This document shows positions 1-12,391 of a stretch of 64,000 bases of DNA, piece by piece. Source of the DNA: Crossaster papposus (Eukaryota > Echinodermata > Asteroidea > Velatida > Solasteridae); contig JBAIAA010000511.1 in assembly GCA_037893245.1 (NCBI GenBank), positions 1-64,000 on the forward strand, read 5' to 3'. A program made the position numbers and the translations under genes. Numbering within the stretch: the stretch's first letter is position 1; each line of letters opens with the position of its first letter. The notes beneath the pieces are model-generated. The model was not told the DNA's origin and made no database searches. It saw nothing but the letters and a program-made list of their open reading frames with translations.

Positions 1-200
1 AAAATGGTTTTGCTCAGTAAAAACAGGTTACCAGCCAAAACCCCATATGCTTTTCATGATAAGCAAAAACCAGCTGAACATCAGTCACAATCGATAAGCA
101 TCACTCTAATATTTGATTTGTAACCATTGTTTTTTCCCCGAAGGAAGATTTGTTATGCTAAGCAAATTGTTGTGCTTGTTATATGAAATTGCCCTAGGTC
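1..200. mobile_element. GGGGCCAATTT-type MITE, decayed
   Basis: Contains GTAAAAACAGGTTACCAGCC, CATGATAAGCAAAAACCAGC, ATGCTAAGCAAATTG and TATGAAATTGCCC in family order; both ends degraded, left edge of window. Confidence 0.65.
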
Positions 201-324
201 ATCAAGGTTTTTTTATCTTCATGCTAAATTGTCAAAGGTCCTTTCCTTACTGTCATGAGACAGTAAATTAAAAGCAGAACAGTGATTCATCTAGCGACCA
301 ACCTTTGACTGGGTACCTATCTCT

Positions 325-566
325 TTAACCAGTTCGCACCGGATGACGTATATAAACGCAAAAATTTCCCCAGATTCAAAACGGATGACGCATAAACACG
401 CCAAGTTCAAGTTTGGAAATGTATGTCAGCAGCGGGCAAGGCCGAAAATGCGTGGGTGTGCTTCCCGTCACTATCAGCCTGAACACGCTTCGGATTGAGT
501 TTCGTTAAAAATAATCCCGCCCGTGGGCTCGGCGATGTTAAAATAATCCCGGCGCGAACTGGTTAA
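325..566. mobile_element. TTAA-flanked CCAGTTCGCGCC MITE, copy 1
   Basis: TTAA then CCAGTTCGCACCGG at the left, CCGGCGCGAACTGG then TTAA at the right; ~242 bp. TTAA at both borders is typical of piggyBac-type insertion. Carries GCGTGGGTGTGCTTCCCG, common to all copies. Confidence 0.88.
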
Positions 567-1013
567 AGGTGGGATACACCATTGGTAATTGCTTGAATTA
601 TCAGGAATGAGTGGATTTTAGGGGTTGAATTATATCGTTTAAAAAGGTATCGAAAGATTTTAATATTGAATTAATAAGAAATATCTTATTAATTTGAAAG
701 TAAATAATGATTCTACAGTAGGCATCCAGCAAAAGGATTGCGATAGATATCAAGTAATTGTTCCGTAAAATCGAATTGAAAAGAAAAAATTCATGATCGC
801 CGGCCGACGATGGCGAAAAAACAACAACATAAGAAACACTGCCTGATGCCGGTTAAAAACGAACGCCGTTTTTCTTGCTTTTCTCAGCATCCATCATTTT
901 AAAACTTCGGATAGGTCAGTTAAACGATATTTACTATAAAATATAACCCTCCAAATCTACCCATTCATGATAATTCAAACAATTACCAATGGTGTGTCCT
1001 ACATGTACCTTTA
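565..1013. mobile_element. GGATACACCATT MITE, rearranged
   Basis: A short forward end (AAAGGTGGGATACACCATTG) runs into a nearly complete reverse copy ending CCAATGGTGTGTCCTAC. The family has TTTAAA-flanked AAAGGTAGGATACACCATT ends, a ~350-400 bp body with a GCCGGACGGCGATCGC palindrome in the middle, and no ORF. Confidence 0.8.
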
Positions 1014-1016
1014 ATT

Positions 1017-1285
1017 AACCTGTCCTACAGTAAGTTTTACAATAGACCAGTAATTTTACCAGTAGATGCCGAGAAAAGCCAAAAAACGGCATTCGATTTT
1101 CAACCGGCGTCTGGCGGTTGTTCTTGTTTTTGTCGGTTTTGTTTCAAAAAAAAATTAAAATTCGTAACAATTACAGGATATCTAGTGCAATCATTTGGCT
1201 GGATGCCTAAAATCGCTATTTACTTTCAAATAAGTAAGATACATTTCTTAATAATTTGGTAGTAAACATTTTCAATATTTTCAAA
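1017..1285. mobile_element. GGATACACCATT MITE, partial
   Basis: Forward body without the left end: GATGCCGAGAAAAGCC, CAACCGGCGTC, ATTACAGGATATCTAGTGCA, GGATGCCTAAAATCG. Confidence 0.75.
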
Positions 1286-1431
1286 AACGAGCTGAATTCC
1301 TGTCACAAACAGTAAACATCACCTAAACATTTGATTTGTTGCCCTGTTTTTTTGCTAAGGAAGAATGTTCATGCTAAGCAAATGTTTGTGCGTACATGTA
1401 CATGTTTCATGAAATTGGCCCCAAGTCACAA
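1286..1431. mobile_element. GGGGCCAATTT-type MITE, right half
   Basis: ATGCTAAGCAAATGTTTGTG through CATGAAATTGGCCCCAAG; ACATGTAC words have been added inside the end. Confidence 0.65.
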
Positions 1432-1661
1432 AGATGAAACCAACGCAACTGATCAAGAAAAACAAAGTACATACACATGTAAATAAGAGCGTAGTACCAC
1501 ATACCCTTCAAATGCGTGTGTAAGCATCTCCTCTCCCAGATCATCATATACTTGTTTTTGGGAAGCATAACTTGGGTCTTCAGGCTGGAAAGAAAACAAG
1601 AAAAGGTTACTGATTATTATACGATTATCATATCAATGCAACGATGCTATACATGTATGTA

Positions 1662-2278
1662 TGTGACCTGTCACCACAATATGAGAGTAAAGTCGGGAAA
1701 ATTGAAAATTGAGATATTGGTATTTTCAAATTCTTGAGAAAGAGAGCTTTCCAATGGTACATAACACTTGGGGGTTTTGCGATAAATTCATTTTACAGCG
1801 CTCCAGAAATTCATAGGTTTTACAAAACGTTTGTGAGAAAACTTACTTTATTACTAAAATCTTTAATAAAACACGCCAAAGATTGCAAAACAGGACAAGT
1901 AAGGTTCGGTTGAGCATAGCAACGGCTATGTTCTAATCATTATTTCTTCTTGAAACTTTCCACACATTATAAAGTATACAAACTATTGTGTAAACAACAA
2001 AATATTAAAATTTTAAAAACGTGGAATAATTACAAAGACCTAATTTGCATATTTAATTACCATGTTAATTAGACCACTAATGGACTTTAATCTAAACATT
2101 AACTATGCAAACACTACGCAAAATCGCGTAATTTTTTAGGAGGTTTTCGATCATCTGATCGCACCCTAAAAATGGGAATAATATGTAGAGGACTTAATTA
2201 GGCTTTCCAAATTACGCAAAATCTCAAAATTGACCCAAATCTTGCAACTTTACTTTCATATTGTGGTGACTGGTCACA
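1662..2278. mobile_element. TGTGACC-type MITE (ACCACAAT subtype)
   Basis: Ends TGTGACCTGTCACCACAATA and its near complement TATTGTGGTGACTGGTCACA; 617 bp. First of four TGTGACC elements in a row up to 3578. Confidence 0.85.
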
Positions 2279-2279
2279 C

Positions 2280-2675
2280 TGTGACCCACTTCACAAAAAG
2301 GACCATTATGTTACAACAAAATTAAATTTAATTACATTGTTGGAAAGCCCACACCGTAAGCTTACACTTGGTATAATAATAGAGCTCCACAGCTTCTCAA
2401 ATTTGTGATTACTTCCTTGGAGTTCAATTTACACAACTGAGGAAACAGGTTTTGATAGCCAGCTCTGTTGTACTACAACAGAACGTTGCACACAAAATGG
2501 GGTTTTTTTCCCACTTTATTTATCAAAATGAACATTTTCTTTGAATGAAACCTGAAAATATATGTAAGTATAAAAATCACATTTTGATGAAATGTTTACC
2601 CTCTCAACATTGAGTGGGCCATTACATGATAATGCACAGCGCGACTTAATACCCTTTTTTGTAGAGCCGGTCACA
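2280..2675. mobile_element. TGTGACC-type MITE (GGAAAGCCCAC subtype)
   Basis: Starts TGTGACCCACTTCAC one base after the previous element and ends GAGCCGGTCACA. Internal GTTGGAAAGCCCACA block shared with the copies at 2771 and 12537. Confidence 0.75.
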
Positions 2676-2770
2676 TGTAAATTTACTTGAATGCCGATGT
2701 ACATGAACATTACATGTGTTCATTATGCCTAGTCAATAACATGTACTTGTATTTACTGTACATGTACGTG

Positions 2771-3175
2771 ATTTACTCCCTCAAAATGGGTATTACATGT
2801 ACATGGATGTATGTTGCAAAAAAGTAACAAAACACAATTTGTGAAATAGAGTTACATACATGTACTGTACATGGTTGGAAAGCCCACGACATGCTTTAAT
2901 TTGGTATGTAATAGAGCTCAATAGCCCCTTCCATTCTGGGGATATAAAACATTTGCATATAATTGCTTAATTGGAGTTCAAATTACAGAAAAATAGTATT
3001 TAAAATACCAGTTTGTTGGAGAACAACAGAATATTGCACACAAAATGGTCGATTTTTTCCCTCCACTTTATTCATCAAAATCAACATTTCTGTGAATGAA
3101 ACCTGAAACTGTAGATATTAAAGATGTTATTCATGACATTTGTTCAACACAGACTCATTTTTGAAGCAGGTCACA
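2771..3175. mobile_element. TGTGACC-type MITE, GGAAAGCCCAC subtype, decayed left end
   Basis: Contains GTTGGAAAGCCCACGAC and ends AGCAGGTCACA; the left end is obscured by ACATGTAC-rich DNA. Confidence 0.65.
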
Positions 3176-3177
3176 TA

Positions 3178-3578
3178 TGTGACCTGTCATCACAAAATCA
3201 AAAATTGAGATATGGGTACATGTATTTCTAAATTCTGTGGAAACAGAGCTTTCCAATGGTATCCACTTCGAGGTTTGATACTCAATATTTGTTTTATTTT
3301 TTAGTCTGGAGTCTTAATACAGAGATTATGAGAAAATGGGCATTTATTGCGAGAAATTGTGTGAAAGGCATAGAAAGGCATAGTCAAAATTGTCGCAAAA
3401 ACTAATTTATTTTTTATCTGATCCTCCTGAAAAATTGGGAATTGATTGTTGGGGATTTAGTCTTTAAAAAAACCATATAATCTCAAAATCGACCACCCCT
3501 TCAAATTTTGACTTTGACTGGCCGTACTGGGAAATCACTCTGTGGGACTTTACGCTCATTTTCTGATGACAGATCACA
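3178..3578. mobile_element. TGTGACC-type MITE (ATCACAAAAT subtype)
   Basis: TGTGACCTGTCATCACAAAAT at the left, ATTTTCTGATGACAGATCACA at the right; abuts the preceding element. Confidence 0.8.
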
Positions 3579-3938
3579 TATTGCCCAGTATTCCCTATAA
3601 ATCAAGTCACAATCAATTAATTCCTCAGAAATTTTCCTTTAAACCATCAACACATGACAAGCATGGACAAGAAATAAACACCTCCCCCCCAAAAAAAAAA
3701 TAAAAAAAAAAAATAAGAAGAATATAAACATTTTAATTACAGAAGACTATTGGCGCCCAGCTGATTTAATTTATGTCACTTTTCAGGGAGAGATCTATAT
3801 ATGTATAACAGAGAATAGAAAGAAAAGATGAAAAACCTGGCAGGTGAGAGAGTATCGCATATCGCTTTGACAGTGATATTGACCCTGGATACCTTTCACA
3901 GCGATGTGACCTTGGTCAAGGACTAGTGGCAAGACATT

Positions 3939-4327
3939 AAAGGGAGGATACACCATTGGTAATTGCTTTAATTATCAGAAATGGGTGGAGTGGGAAAGGT
4001 TGTATTTTATAATAAATATCGTTTTAACTGACCTGTCCAAAATGTTACGATCATGGATGCTGAGAAAATAAAGTAAGAAAAAGGGCTTTCGTTTTTCAAC
4101 CGGCATCGTGCAGTTGTTCTTGTTTGTTTGTTTATTTGTTCGCGATCAACAAAGGCCGATTGCAATTTTGTTAAAATTAAATTTTTAGAAACAATTACAG
4201 GATATCTAGTGCAATAATTTTGCTGGATGCCTAGAATCATTATTTACTTTCAAATGATTATTAGATACACTGTAATTCGGTAGTACATTTTTCGATATCT
4301 GCAAATGGTGTATCCTACATTACTTTT
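3939..4327. mobile_element. GGATACACCATT MITE, full length
   Basis: Forward copy from TAAAGGGAGGATACACCATT to GCAAATGGTGTATCCTACAT. Confidence 0.83.
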
Positions 4328-4579
4328 CAAAAATAACAATTTTTGTCAAGGGTTGACATTTATGCGTCCATCAATGTGCATTGGTAATGTACTTGCAATA
4401 CATATACACGAGTATGCACCAATACTATCCCCTATATTTTACAGGCCTTACGATGTCGAAAAACTGTATCTATTATTATATTTGTTTTTCTGGAAATTAG
4501 CTTTTTGAACACACAGCGTGATCATCTATCCATCAAACAACACAATTACAGTATACACCTTTGTGTACATGTTATACAT

Positions 4580-4815
4580 GTACATCAATTCGCATTTTTG
4601 TACCACTGTGGATACATGTACATGGCTTTGTTCTCGTGTACAAAACGGTTAGAAAGTCGAGCACGTTTTTCAAAATGCTCCCATTTTAACCATAATTTTT
4701 GTCCTGGGTTGAAATTTCGACCCAATACACATGTACCCTATATTGTACCCTAACCCAAACACTAACCCTAACCCACATTCTAACCCTATTTTTTGTGTAA
4801 TTTCAGAGGGTACCG
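4580..4815. mobile_element. Telomere-like-motif MITE, partial (reverse)
   Basis: Starts TTCGCATTTTTGTACCAC, then GGCTTTGTTCTCGTGTAC, GGTTGAAATTTCGACCCAAT and ACTAACCCTAACCCAC. The family is recognised by these words in order; it carries CCCTAA runs. Confidence 0.75.
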
Positions 4816-4960
4816 TATATTTTCACAACATACATGTACGTACATGTACATGTTCTTATGCCTAATGGCATCCTCTCTTCATCTTAAAAGTAATGTACAC
4901 ACCATTTGCAAACAAAAAACACAAAGCTATTTAATTATTATGAAATGCTTTACTTGACAT

Positions 4961-5327
4961 AAAGGTTGTACATGTACAGGATAAACCATTTGCAAATATC
5001 AAAAAATTCACTACTGAATTATTAAGAAATATCTTACTTATTTGAAAGTAAATAATGATTAGGCATCCAGCATTATTATTGCGCTAGATATTCTGTAATT
5101 AAATTCAAAATCGCTGGACAGCGATCGCTAAAAAACCCAAGAACAACATAAGAACCACTGCCTGCACCGGTTGAAAACAAATGCCGTTTTTCTTGCTTTT
5201 TTCTCGGCATCCATGATTGTGAAACTTCGGAGAGGTCAGTTAAACGATATTTACTATAAGATACAACCCCCCAAATCCACCCATTCCTTATAATTCAAGC
5301 AATAACTAATTTGTATCCTACCCTAAA
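4961..5327. mobile_element. GGATACACCATT MITE, reverse copy
   Basis: Reverse copy with ACATGTAC inserted in its end (GTACATGTACAGGATAAACC); carries GGCATCCAGCA and GGCATCCATGATTGTG. Confidence 0.8.
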
Positions 5328-5604
5328 GGATATCATTTTTATATCAAAAATATTTACTACCGAAGTATTAAGAAATATCTTACTCATTTGAAAGTAAATA
5401 ATGATTCTAGGCATCCAGCAAAATTATTTTGCTAGATATTCTGTAATTATTCACAAGAATTAAAATAAAATTGTGCTTTTCTAGGCATCAATGACTGTAA
5501 AACCTTGGACAGGTCAGTTAAACGGTATTTACTATAAAATACAACCCTCCAAATCTACCCATTTATGATAATTCAAGCAATTACCAATGGTGTATCCTAC
5601 CTTT
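5328..5604. mobile_element. GGATACACCATT MITE, reverse copy with internal deletion
   Basis: Follows the previous copy directly; lacks the central GCGATCGC palindrome; ends CCAATGGTGTATCCTACC. Confidence 0.78.
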
Positions 5605-5879
5605 AAATATAAAAGCATTTTTTTCAAGAAACCTGATCGCGTACATTATACGAGTGAGTCACCCATTATGCAGCATCATCAACATACCGGTAGGTGTGCG
5701 TTATCTTTGAACCCTGCCTGTGTGTCTAGTAACCGGCCTCCTATTGTTAATAATCAAATGTGATGAATTTGATGTGATGACTAATTCCTCCGGGCCCACT
5801 GGGGTTTGTACTGGTTTGCTACGTACTTAATTATATGGAGAGTGGCAACGGCCACAAACATACATAATAATGCCTTGTT

Positions 5880-6150
5880 TAAAGGTAGAATACGCCATTG
5901 GTAATTGCTTGAATTATCAAGAATGGGTGGATGTAAAGGTACACTGTACATGTAGGATAAACCATTGGTAATTGCTTGAACTATCAGGAATGGGTGGATG
6001 TAAAGGTAGGATACACCATTGGTAATTGCTTGAACTATCAGGAATGGGTGGATGTAAAGGTAGGATACACCATTGGTAATTGCTTGAATTATCAAGAATG
6101 GGTGGATGTAAAGGTAGGATACACCATTGGTAATTGCTTGAATTAGCATG
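5880..6150. repeat. 54-bp tandem repeat built from MITE ends
   Basis: About five units with period 54-55 bp (starts visible at 6001, 6055, 6109). Each equals the first 54 bp of the GGATACACCATT MITE (TAAAGGTAGGATACACCATT, then TTGCTTGAATTATC and GGGTGGATG). Only the end of the element is amplified; the interior is missing. The minus strand is open in one frame because 54 is a multiple of three. Confidence 0.9.
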
Positions 6151-6636
6151 AATGGTTCATCCCCGAACCCGGTCATTATCACGCAGTAATAACCGGGTCT
6201 TCGCACTGTTATTCCCTTTAATAAATACCTTTTTAACGAGAAACATTGTGAAAATGCTCCAAATTTTGTGACTTTTCTTTGGCAAAATTTCCAGCATTTT
6301 GTGTTCATGTTCAGGGGCCATGTTTTAGCTTATGCATGGTAGTGTACCCATGGTACCCAATCGCTTCTACCGTATCTGCGTTGTTAGTGTTACACTGAGG
6401 TTCCAAAATGACTACAACAATTTCTGATTGTGGGTACATGTGCCAAGTAGTCCCCACTCCCACCCATCCCTAAACCCCGTCAAAATATAAGGAATGAACA
6501 TGTACCGGTATCTACCAGGAAGACACTGTCATTATTATCCCTTCTCAATGGGCCCACGAAACGATCCGAATACCATCTCAGCACCCTGGGGAGTGCACAG
6601 CTCATACTATGCCTAGCATGATATAAAACCAAAGGA

Positions 6637-6835
6637 ACCCCCCCCCCCCCCCTCCCACACCCCTTAGTCCCCTATACCGGTACCTATACAATCTCTAGAC
6701 TTGATACCTACTTTTTGTACATTGTAACACGTACTCCTCCTTCCCCTTCCCCTTCCCTCCTTCCCCAAACTCCCTTCCCCCACCCTTCCCAACCACCCTT
6801 CCACCCCCTCCCCCTTCACCCCCTCCCCCCCTACA
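6637..6835. repeat. C-rich low-complexity tract
   Basis: A C run near 6637-6650, then C/T-rich sequence with CCTTCCCC words to 6835. The complementary strand is a purine tract. Confidence 0.85.
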
Positions 6836-6849
6836 AAAACTAAAAATAA

Positions 6850-7075
6850 TTCTCATATCTTGCTTCATATGTAATAACCATCACCGTTCTCACAGGTACC
6901 GATTTCACTCTTGTGTGGGGGAGAAAGAAAAAAAATGAGTGACAAAGTGCCTTGCCCAAGGGCACACACACACACACACTGTAGTCCCAGCCCGTTTTCG
7001 AACCCACAACCTGCAGCTTTCCCGACAAAAGGGCAATTTCAATGCTCCAGACCACGAGGTCCACGACACTCCACA
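6850..7075 (-). mobile_element. tRNA-derived SINE, partial
   Basis: Minus strand: GGAGTGTCGTGGACCTCGTG head, TGTGGGTTCGAAAAC B-box region, TGCCCTTGGGCAAGGCACTT with a (GT)n run replacing part of the body, then GGTACCTGTGAGAACGG. The tail is lost. Confidence 0.72.
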
Positions 7076-7109
7076 ACATGGTACCGGTACTCCACATGAA
7101 AATGTCAAT

Positions 7110-7884
7110 ACATTGAAAATGTCATCAATGCTTCATGAGAGGAATTCTGAAAAACTTACGTCACAAAGACAAACCAACCTCCCCCCCAATAGAAAATGGC
7201 AGGGAATTAGGCCCCAAAATAGCCGGTGCCCTTTAGTACAGTAGTTATTCACATAATGTAGTCTGAATGGCAGTGCCTGTAATTGCCGCCACAAACGGCA
7301 CTTCGGCCAGTCAAATCAGATCCTACGATTTCCTCATGGAATTTTACACAAACATTGACAGGGGAGAGAAATGAGTGCTATGGTCGGCGCAACCTGCAAA
7401 ATCAATTGATTAATCAAGTTTCCGCATTTAGTGTGAAATTTGATGGGTCTCTCGTCACTACTTAAACCATGTATTACATTTTTTTTTTTTTTTTTTTTTT
7501 CAATTTTGATATACCGGTACGTTTATGTATCTGGAATGATTGATTTTGTAAGAGGATGATTTTGGCTGAAGGGAGATTTCCGATTAGATTTAGCAAAAAA
7601 GCTGCAATAATTAACTAACATGGTATGTTTTATTTGTATTCTAGGTTTATGTTTGTTTGTTCAAAGAGAGAACGGTACTATGAAGGGCTGCCGAGTTTAT
7701 TAAAAATCAGTCAAGGGTCTTAAAAATAAACTCAGTTCCCATATTAAAGTTTGAGCAGTTTAATAAATAAAACAATAAATACTCAAAGCTTTACTCGTAT
7801 AAAAGTTTGGGTTTTTTTTGTTTGTTTTTTTAATGTGTACATAGTCAAATAAAATGTTGCAAATAAAAAACTAATACATACACG
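7110..7884. other. No feature recognised
   Basis: AT-rich sequence with a T run at 7479-7500. No gene and no member of the repeat families above was seen. Confidence 0.5.
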
Positions 7885-8105
7885 AACACCGATTCGCATT
7901 TTTGTATCACTATGGAGACATGGCTTTGTTCTCGTGTACAAAATGGTTTTTCAAAATGCTCTTATTTTTACAACAATTATTTTCCTGGGTTGAAATTTCA
8001 ACCCAATATACATGTATACCCTAACCCAAACACTAACCCTAACCCACATCCTAACCCTAGTTTTAAGTAATTTGAGTAAATTCCAAAAATCTAATTCGTG
8101 AAATT
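7885..8105. mobile_element. Telomere-like-motif MITE, partial (reverse)
   Basis: ATTCGCATTTTTGTATCAC through CAAAAATCTAATTCGTG; ends where the full copies continue to GGAGACC. Confidence 0.75.
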
Positions 8106-8640
8106 CCTAGTGTAGTTTCTAACGTCGTTTTTCTTGCTTCCAACAGGTCGGTTAAACGATACATCATGTATTTACAGTGTACTATAATACAAACCCTCAA
8201 ATCCACCCATTTATGATAATTCAAGCAAATACCTTTAATATTTGATATTTTGAACAAATATGAGGTAGAAAATGTAGCACAAAAAGTAGTATTGAAAATG
8301 ACATGCATGTAATTTCTGCTAGAACGAAAAGCTAATTCCTGCTGATACGACTATTAGAGACACAAAAGAGTTGATGATGATGCTGCCACAAATCCACATC
8401 AATGGAACCGACTGTCGCTCAAATACACTGCAGAATCCAATTTGACACCAGTGTCAACAGCCGTTTCATGAATGAGTGTTTTTTTTAAACGAACACCATA
8501 TGTCACCACTCCCTATCCAAGACTACATGTACATTGGTTTGTTTTCAAGGTACATACGTACATGCAGTGTTGCCACTGCTTGAAAGATCTTTCAAGATCT
8601 TGAAAGATTATATGTGAAAATATGTGAAAGTATGTGAATT

Positions 8641-9084
8641 TGTGACCCGCTCCATCGTAATCAGGAATAAGTCGCTGAGGCCGTTTTACGCAAATGGCCG
8701 TTGAAGTGAACGCATGGGTGAAAATCATGACCAAGTCGATTTTCAGAACATTGTATTTTTAGGAAGTATAGTTATCACATATTATTGTCATTAATGTATT
8801 GTATGAAAAAACGATCAATAAAGATGAAAATGAAGAGGATTTGTGTGGGATCTCCGTATGATTTTGGTCAATTTTGTTTATTTCAAAGCTGTTTTTCTCG
8901 GAATGTGAATTCGGCAAATAAATATACACCTGTCATCTTCATCAGACCATAACTCGTTAACCTAAACAGATACACAATTGTGATGGGTATCATTAGAAAG
9001 CTTATGAAATTCTCTTTCTCACCATGTGCATATCTCAAAAAGTCTTTCTGCGACTTATTCCTGATTTCGATGGAGCGGGTCACA
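8641..9084. mobile_element. TGTGACC-type MITE (CGCTCCATC subtype), copy 1
   Basis: TGTGACCCGCTCCATCGTAA ... TTTCGATGGAGCGGGTCACA. Shares AATCAGGAATAAGTCGC and its complement near the ends with the copy at 36171. Confidence 0.85.
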
Positions 9085-9111
9085 TTTACATGTGAATGTG
9101 TATGTACTTTA

Positions 9112-9781
9112 TTAAAGATGGACTACAACAAAAACTCACACATTAAATTTATTATCGGACCTTGTTTATGTTGTGTTCAGGTAACACTTTATTGTTACGG
9201 TCATGTTTTTCTCTAAATAATTTTGTTGCAATTTGACCGAAAAAATTAGACCTCGATTCTTCGATTTTGAAATTTCCCGCCCTGTACTGGTTCCCGGCAA
9301 AGATCCACTGAAAACAACAATGAAATCCACGATATAGTACCAGCAAACTTGTAAACCAGCGAAAAGTGATGACGTACTACCCATGAAAACGCATACATGG
9401 TGGCCCTGAAGGGACTCCGCAGATCGCGAATATCGACGTCAAATTTGACGTCAATATTCACGACTTTCCAAAAAAGTCGCGAATATTGACGTCAAATTTG
9501 ACGTCAATATTCGCGATCTGCGGAGTCCTTTCAGGGCCACCATATGTATGCGTTTTCATGGGTAGTACGTCACACACAAAGTATGAATTATTCATGAGTT
9601 AAGGGCTTTTGCTGAAACTGAGTTTATCTGGGTCGTAGAACGCCGATCAATTTTGTTGTTTTTTTGCATGAAGGAACAAGATTTATTGAATACTAATGAT
9701 ATATTAGTAATCATTATACATTTCTCGAACAAAAAACAGCAACACAGCCTTTATCATTATTCCGTTGTAGTCCATCTTTAA
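9112..9781. mobile_element. AAAGATGGACTACAAC MITE with CRE palindromes, copy 1
   Basis: Ends are TTAAAGATGGACTACAAC and its complement. The middle (9411-9540) is a strong palindrome made of GCGAATATTGACGTCAAATT and its complement, containing three perfect TGACGTCA motifs and one near match. No coding capacity. Confidence 0.85.
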
Positions 9782-10056
9782 GTTGTGTACACATTTACAT
9801 CTATAGGTTGACAAATCTTGAAAGATTTTGAATGCTGATCTTAAAAGAAATGAAAATAACGAGTGGTCACACTGCGTATACATGTAGGCAGTTAATTATC
9901 AATCACAGTTCGAGGATGTAAATGTACTGTACAGGGTGTCTCAAAAACAATTACAATGCACATTTAGGTGATCTTAACTTCCTAAATAAGGTTCGGAATA
10001 GAATTATTCAAACGACAAAATAAAGTCAAATTAGTTACCGGTAGTTATAATTTAGA

Positions 10057-10432
10057 GAAAACCCAGTCCTTCTGATTTAAGACGTGCGATCGTACCGCCA
10101 CGCCATCGCCGCCTAAAAGCTTCCTAAAAAGTGCTAATAATCGCACGCCTGAATCCCACTTTACCGCACACCTCGGCATACATTTACAACATAATTATAC
10201 TACATAATTTCTGAACAAAAGTATGTCATTAATAAGAATATGGCTTTACTGTAAACTAAACCAAGAATAATATTATTTAAAAAATGCCAAGTACATACCT
10301 GTACATGTATTGTTTAGTTTTAGGTTGGACCACAGAATCACACGCCTTGAAAATGTACACACATAGAAAAATCCAGTTGTTCCTTTTTCAACACGCCTGT
10401 GATTGTCAAATCAGAAGGACTGAAAACCGTGC
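10057..10432. mobile_element. Inverted-repeat element with AGTCCTTCTGATTT ends
   Basis: AAAACCCAGTCCTTCTGATT at the left, complement AATCAGAAGGACTGAAAACC at the right; ~375 bp, interior partly CpG-rich, no gene. Confidence 0.65.
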
Positions 10433-10573
10433 TTGATTCAGTTCAATCTAACCACACCTTTTCGTGACCAAACCTAACGTGGCACTATAAGTCATGAAAC
10501 CCCCGAAAGTTGTGTAATTTTGATTGTTTTACTTAAATCCTATTTCAAACATCTGGTTAATATAATAATATAA

Positions 10574-11085
10574 ATCATTTATAATGCGCCATCTATCTAG
10601 AGAAAACCTATTCCGAGGCGCAACATAAAACACAAACATGACAAAAGGAAATTAATGAACCAAAATAAAATGCAACAATAAATAAAACATAGAGGCAATT
10701 CAAGATTAATAATGTGACCCAACAAGATCAAAGAGGATACATCACAGTACCAACACACACTGCCCAGCTGCACATGGCAAACAAGCAAAGAGAGGAGAAT
10801 ACCAGAATTAGCAGTTACAACAACTTAACAGCAATAACTGATTCCTGCCCGACCAAAATGAAGAAAAAAAATGGCCGAACATACATGTATTAAGGTATGT
10901 GTCAGCAATGCGATACCAGAAATCACATTAAAGACATCAAGTAAAAGCTCAAAATGAGTACATAAATCACAATAAAATGTTTTGCAAAAACAATCAAATA
11001 TTATAAGCAGTTTCAAATAAATGAGTTTTTAACAACTTTTTGAAAACATTGATGGAACTACAACCTAATTTCTTACCGTTCATAA
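10574..11085 (-). mobile_element. 3' end of a CR1-like LINE, with RT C-terminus remnant
   Basis: On the minus strand 11061-10994 reads INVFKKLLKTHLFETAYNI then stop, the typical last residues of CR1/L2-type reverse transcriptases. About 0.4 kb of 3' UTR follows, ending in GGCGCATTATAAATGATTT and an AT-rich tail. The rest of the element is absent. Confidence 0.6.
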
Positions 11086-11197
11086 GAAAAAGAAAAAAAA
11101 ACCTGGTTGTTTACATTAGACACAACAGAGTACAAAAATTTGATACCCATCAGCCTTTTTCTTACACGTTTGCGACACGTTGATTATATGCGAACTT

Positions 11198-11551
11198 TAA
11201 AGGTAGGATGTACACCATTTGCAGATGTCGAAACAATTTACTAATGAATTATTAAAAAATATCTTACTCATCCAAAAATAAATAATGATTCTAGGCATCC
11301 AGCAAAATGATTGCGCTAGATATCCTTTAATTATTCTGAGGGCGATCGCGAAAAAAACACAAATAACATTTAAGAATAACTGCTCGACGCCGGTTGAAAA
11401 CAAACGCTGTTTTTCGTGCTTTTCTCGGCATTCATGATTGTAAAACTTTGGACAGATTAGTTAAACGATATTTACTATAAAATACAACCCCCCAAATCCA
11501 CCCATTCATGATAATTAAAGCAATTACCAATGGTGTATCCTACCTTTAAAG
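11198..11551. mobile_element. GGATACACCATT MITE, reverse full-length copy
   Basis: TTTAAAGGTAGGATGTACACC to CCAATGGTGTATCCTACC followed by TTTAAA, so TTTAAA is visible at both borders. Confidence 0.87.
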
Positions 11552-12391
11552 GATATAACTTGTAATTGTCTAATTGAAGTGCAAGTACATACTGTGTACA
11601 AACAGCATTGCAAGGAAAATTTTATCCTCTTTTTTAACACCTCAGAACCTCCATTTCAACCTATGCCCAGTTCCGTCTCATTTTACCCAAACCCCTCACA
11701 TTTTGCCTCCATATGGACATATTCTGCATACATTGTAATACTGTTCTTAAAATGCCCAACTCACTCAGTTACAAACGTACCGTACACTCAAATTAAAACA
11801 AAAATCCTGTCTCTCGTTTCCGGTTTTGTAGATGAAAATAGACAGTTTAACAATATTAAAAGAAAAAGGGAAAAAAACCGAGAAAAAAAAAGAATTCTGC
11901 TCACAGATCTGACCACTTATGCCGCCTCCATCTGCTGGGGGAAAACACTTGGGCTTGACGTCTTCGGGACTACGTCATCCAACTCCGATTGGAGAAGGTT
12001 GGCATTTATTACCGACTTGTCTACAGGTCTGCATATGTACATAATGGACACGCACAGTACAAAATATGCGGACAAATGTCTTGCATGCACCTATACACAT
12101 GTACTGCACCTAGACATACAGTATGTACAATGTACTGTACATGTGCATACATACATGTAATGTACGTGTATCGATATGTTGCAATTTTTGCTGCAAATTT
12201 GTTTTATTTGTAAATTTATTTGTAATCTTTGGGTTTACGTGTACTGTACCGGTAGTGTACAAACTAGTACAACAATTATGAAATAATATACAAATAATAG
12301 ATGTTTTTGAGTGCAATGGTAAGAATATTTTCAAGAGTTAAAGGTAAGATTGGATACACCATGCTGACTGACATGGGTCATAATGTGGAAC
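11552..12391. other. No gene recognised; chance open frame
   Basis: A 193-codon open frame (11579-12160) lies here, but it is low in complexity at its end (ACATGTAC-rich), has no family resemblance, and lacks codon bias or good splice signals. Confidence 0.5.

Noticed and set aside
5781..6308. 175-codon minus-strand frame with an 18-residue repeat
   Set aside because: Translation of the 54-bp MITE-end array; the unit is non-coding in all complete MITE copies.
11579..12160. 193-codon plus-strand frame
   Set aside because: Ends in ACATGTAC low-complexity sequence, no recognisable domain, composition of non-coding DNA.
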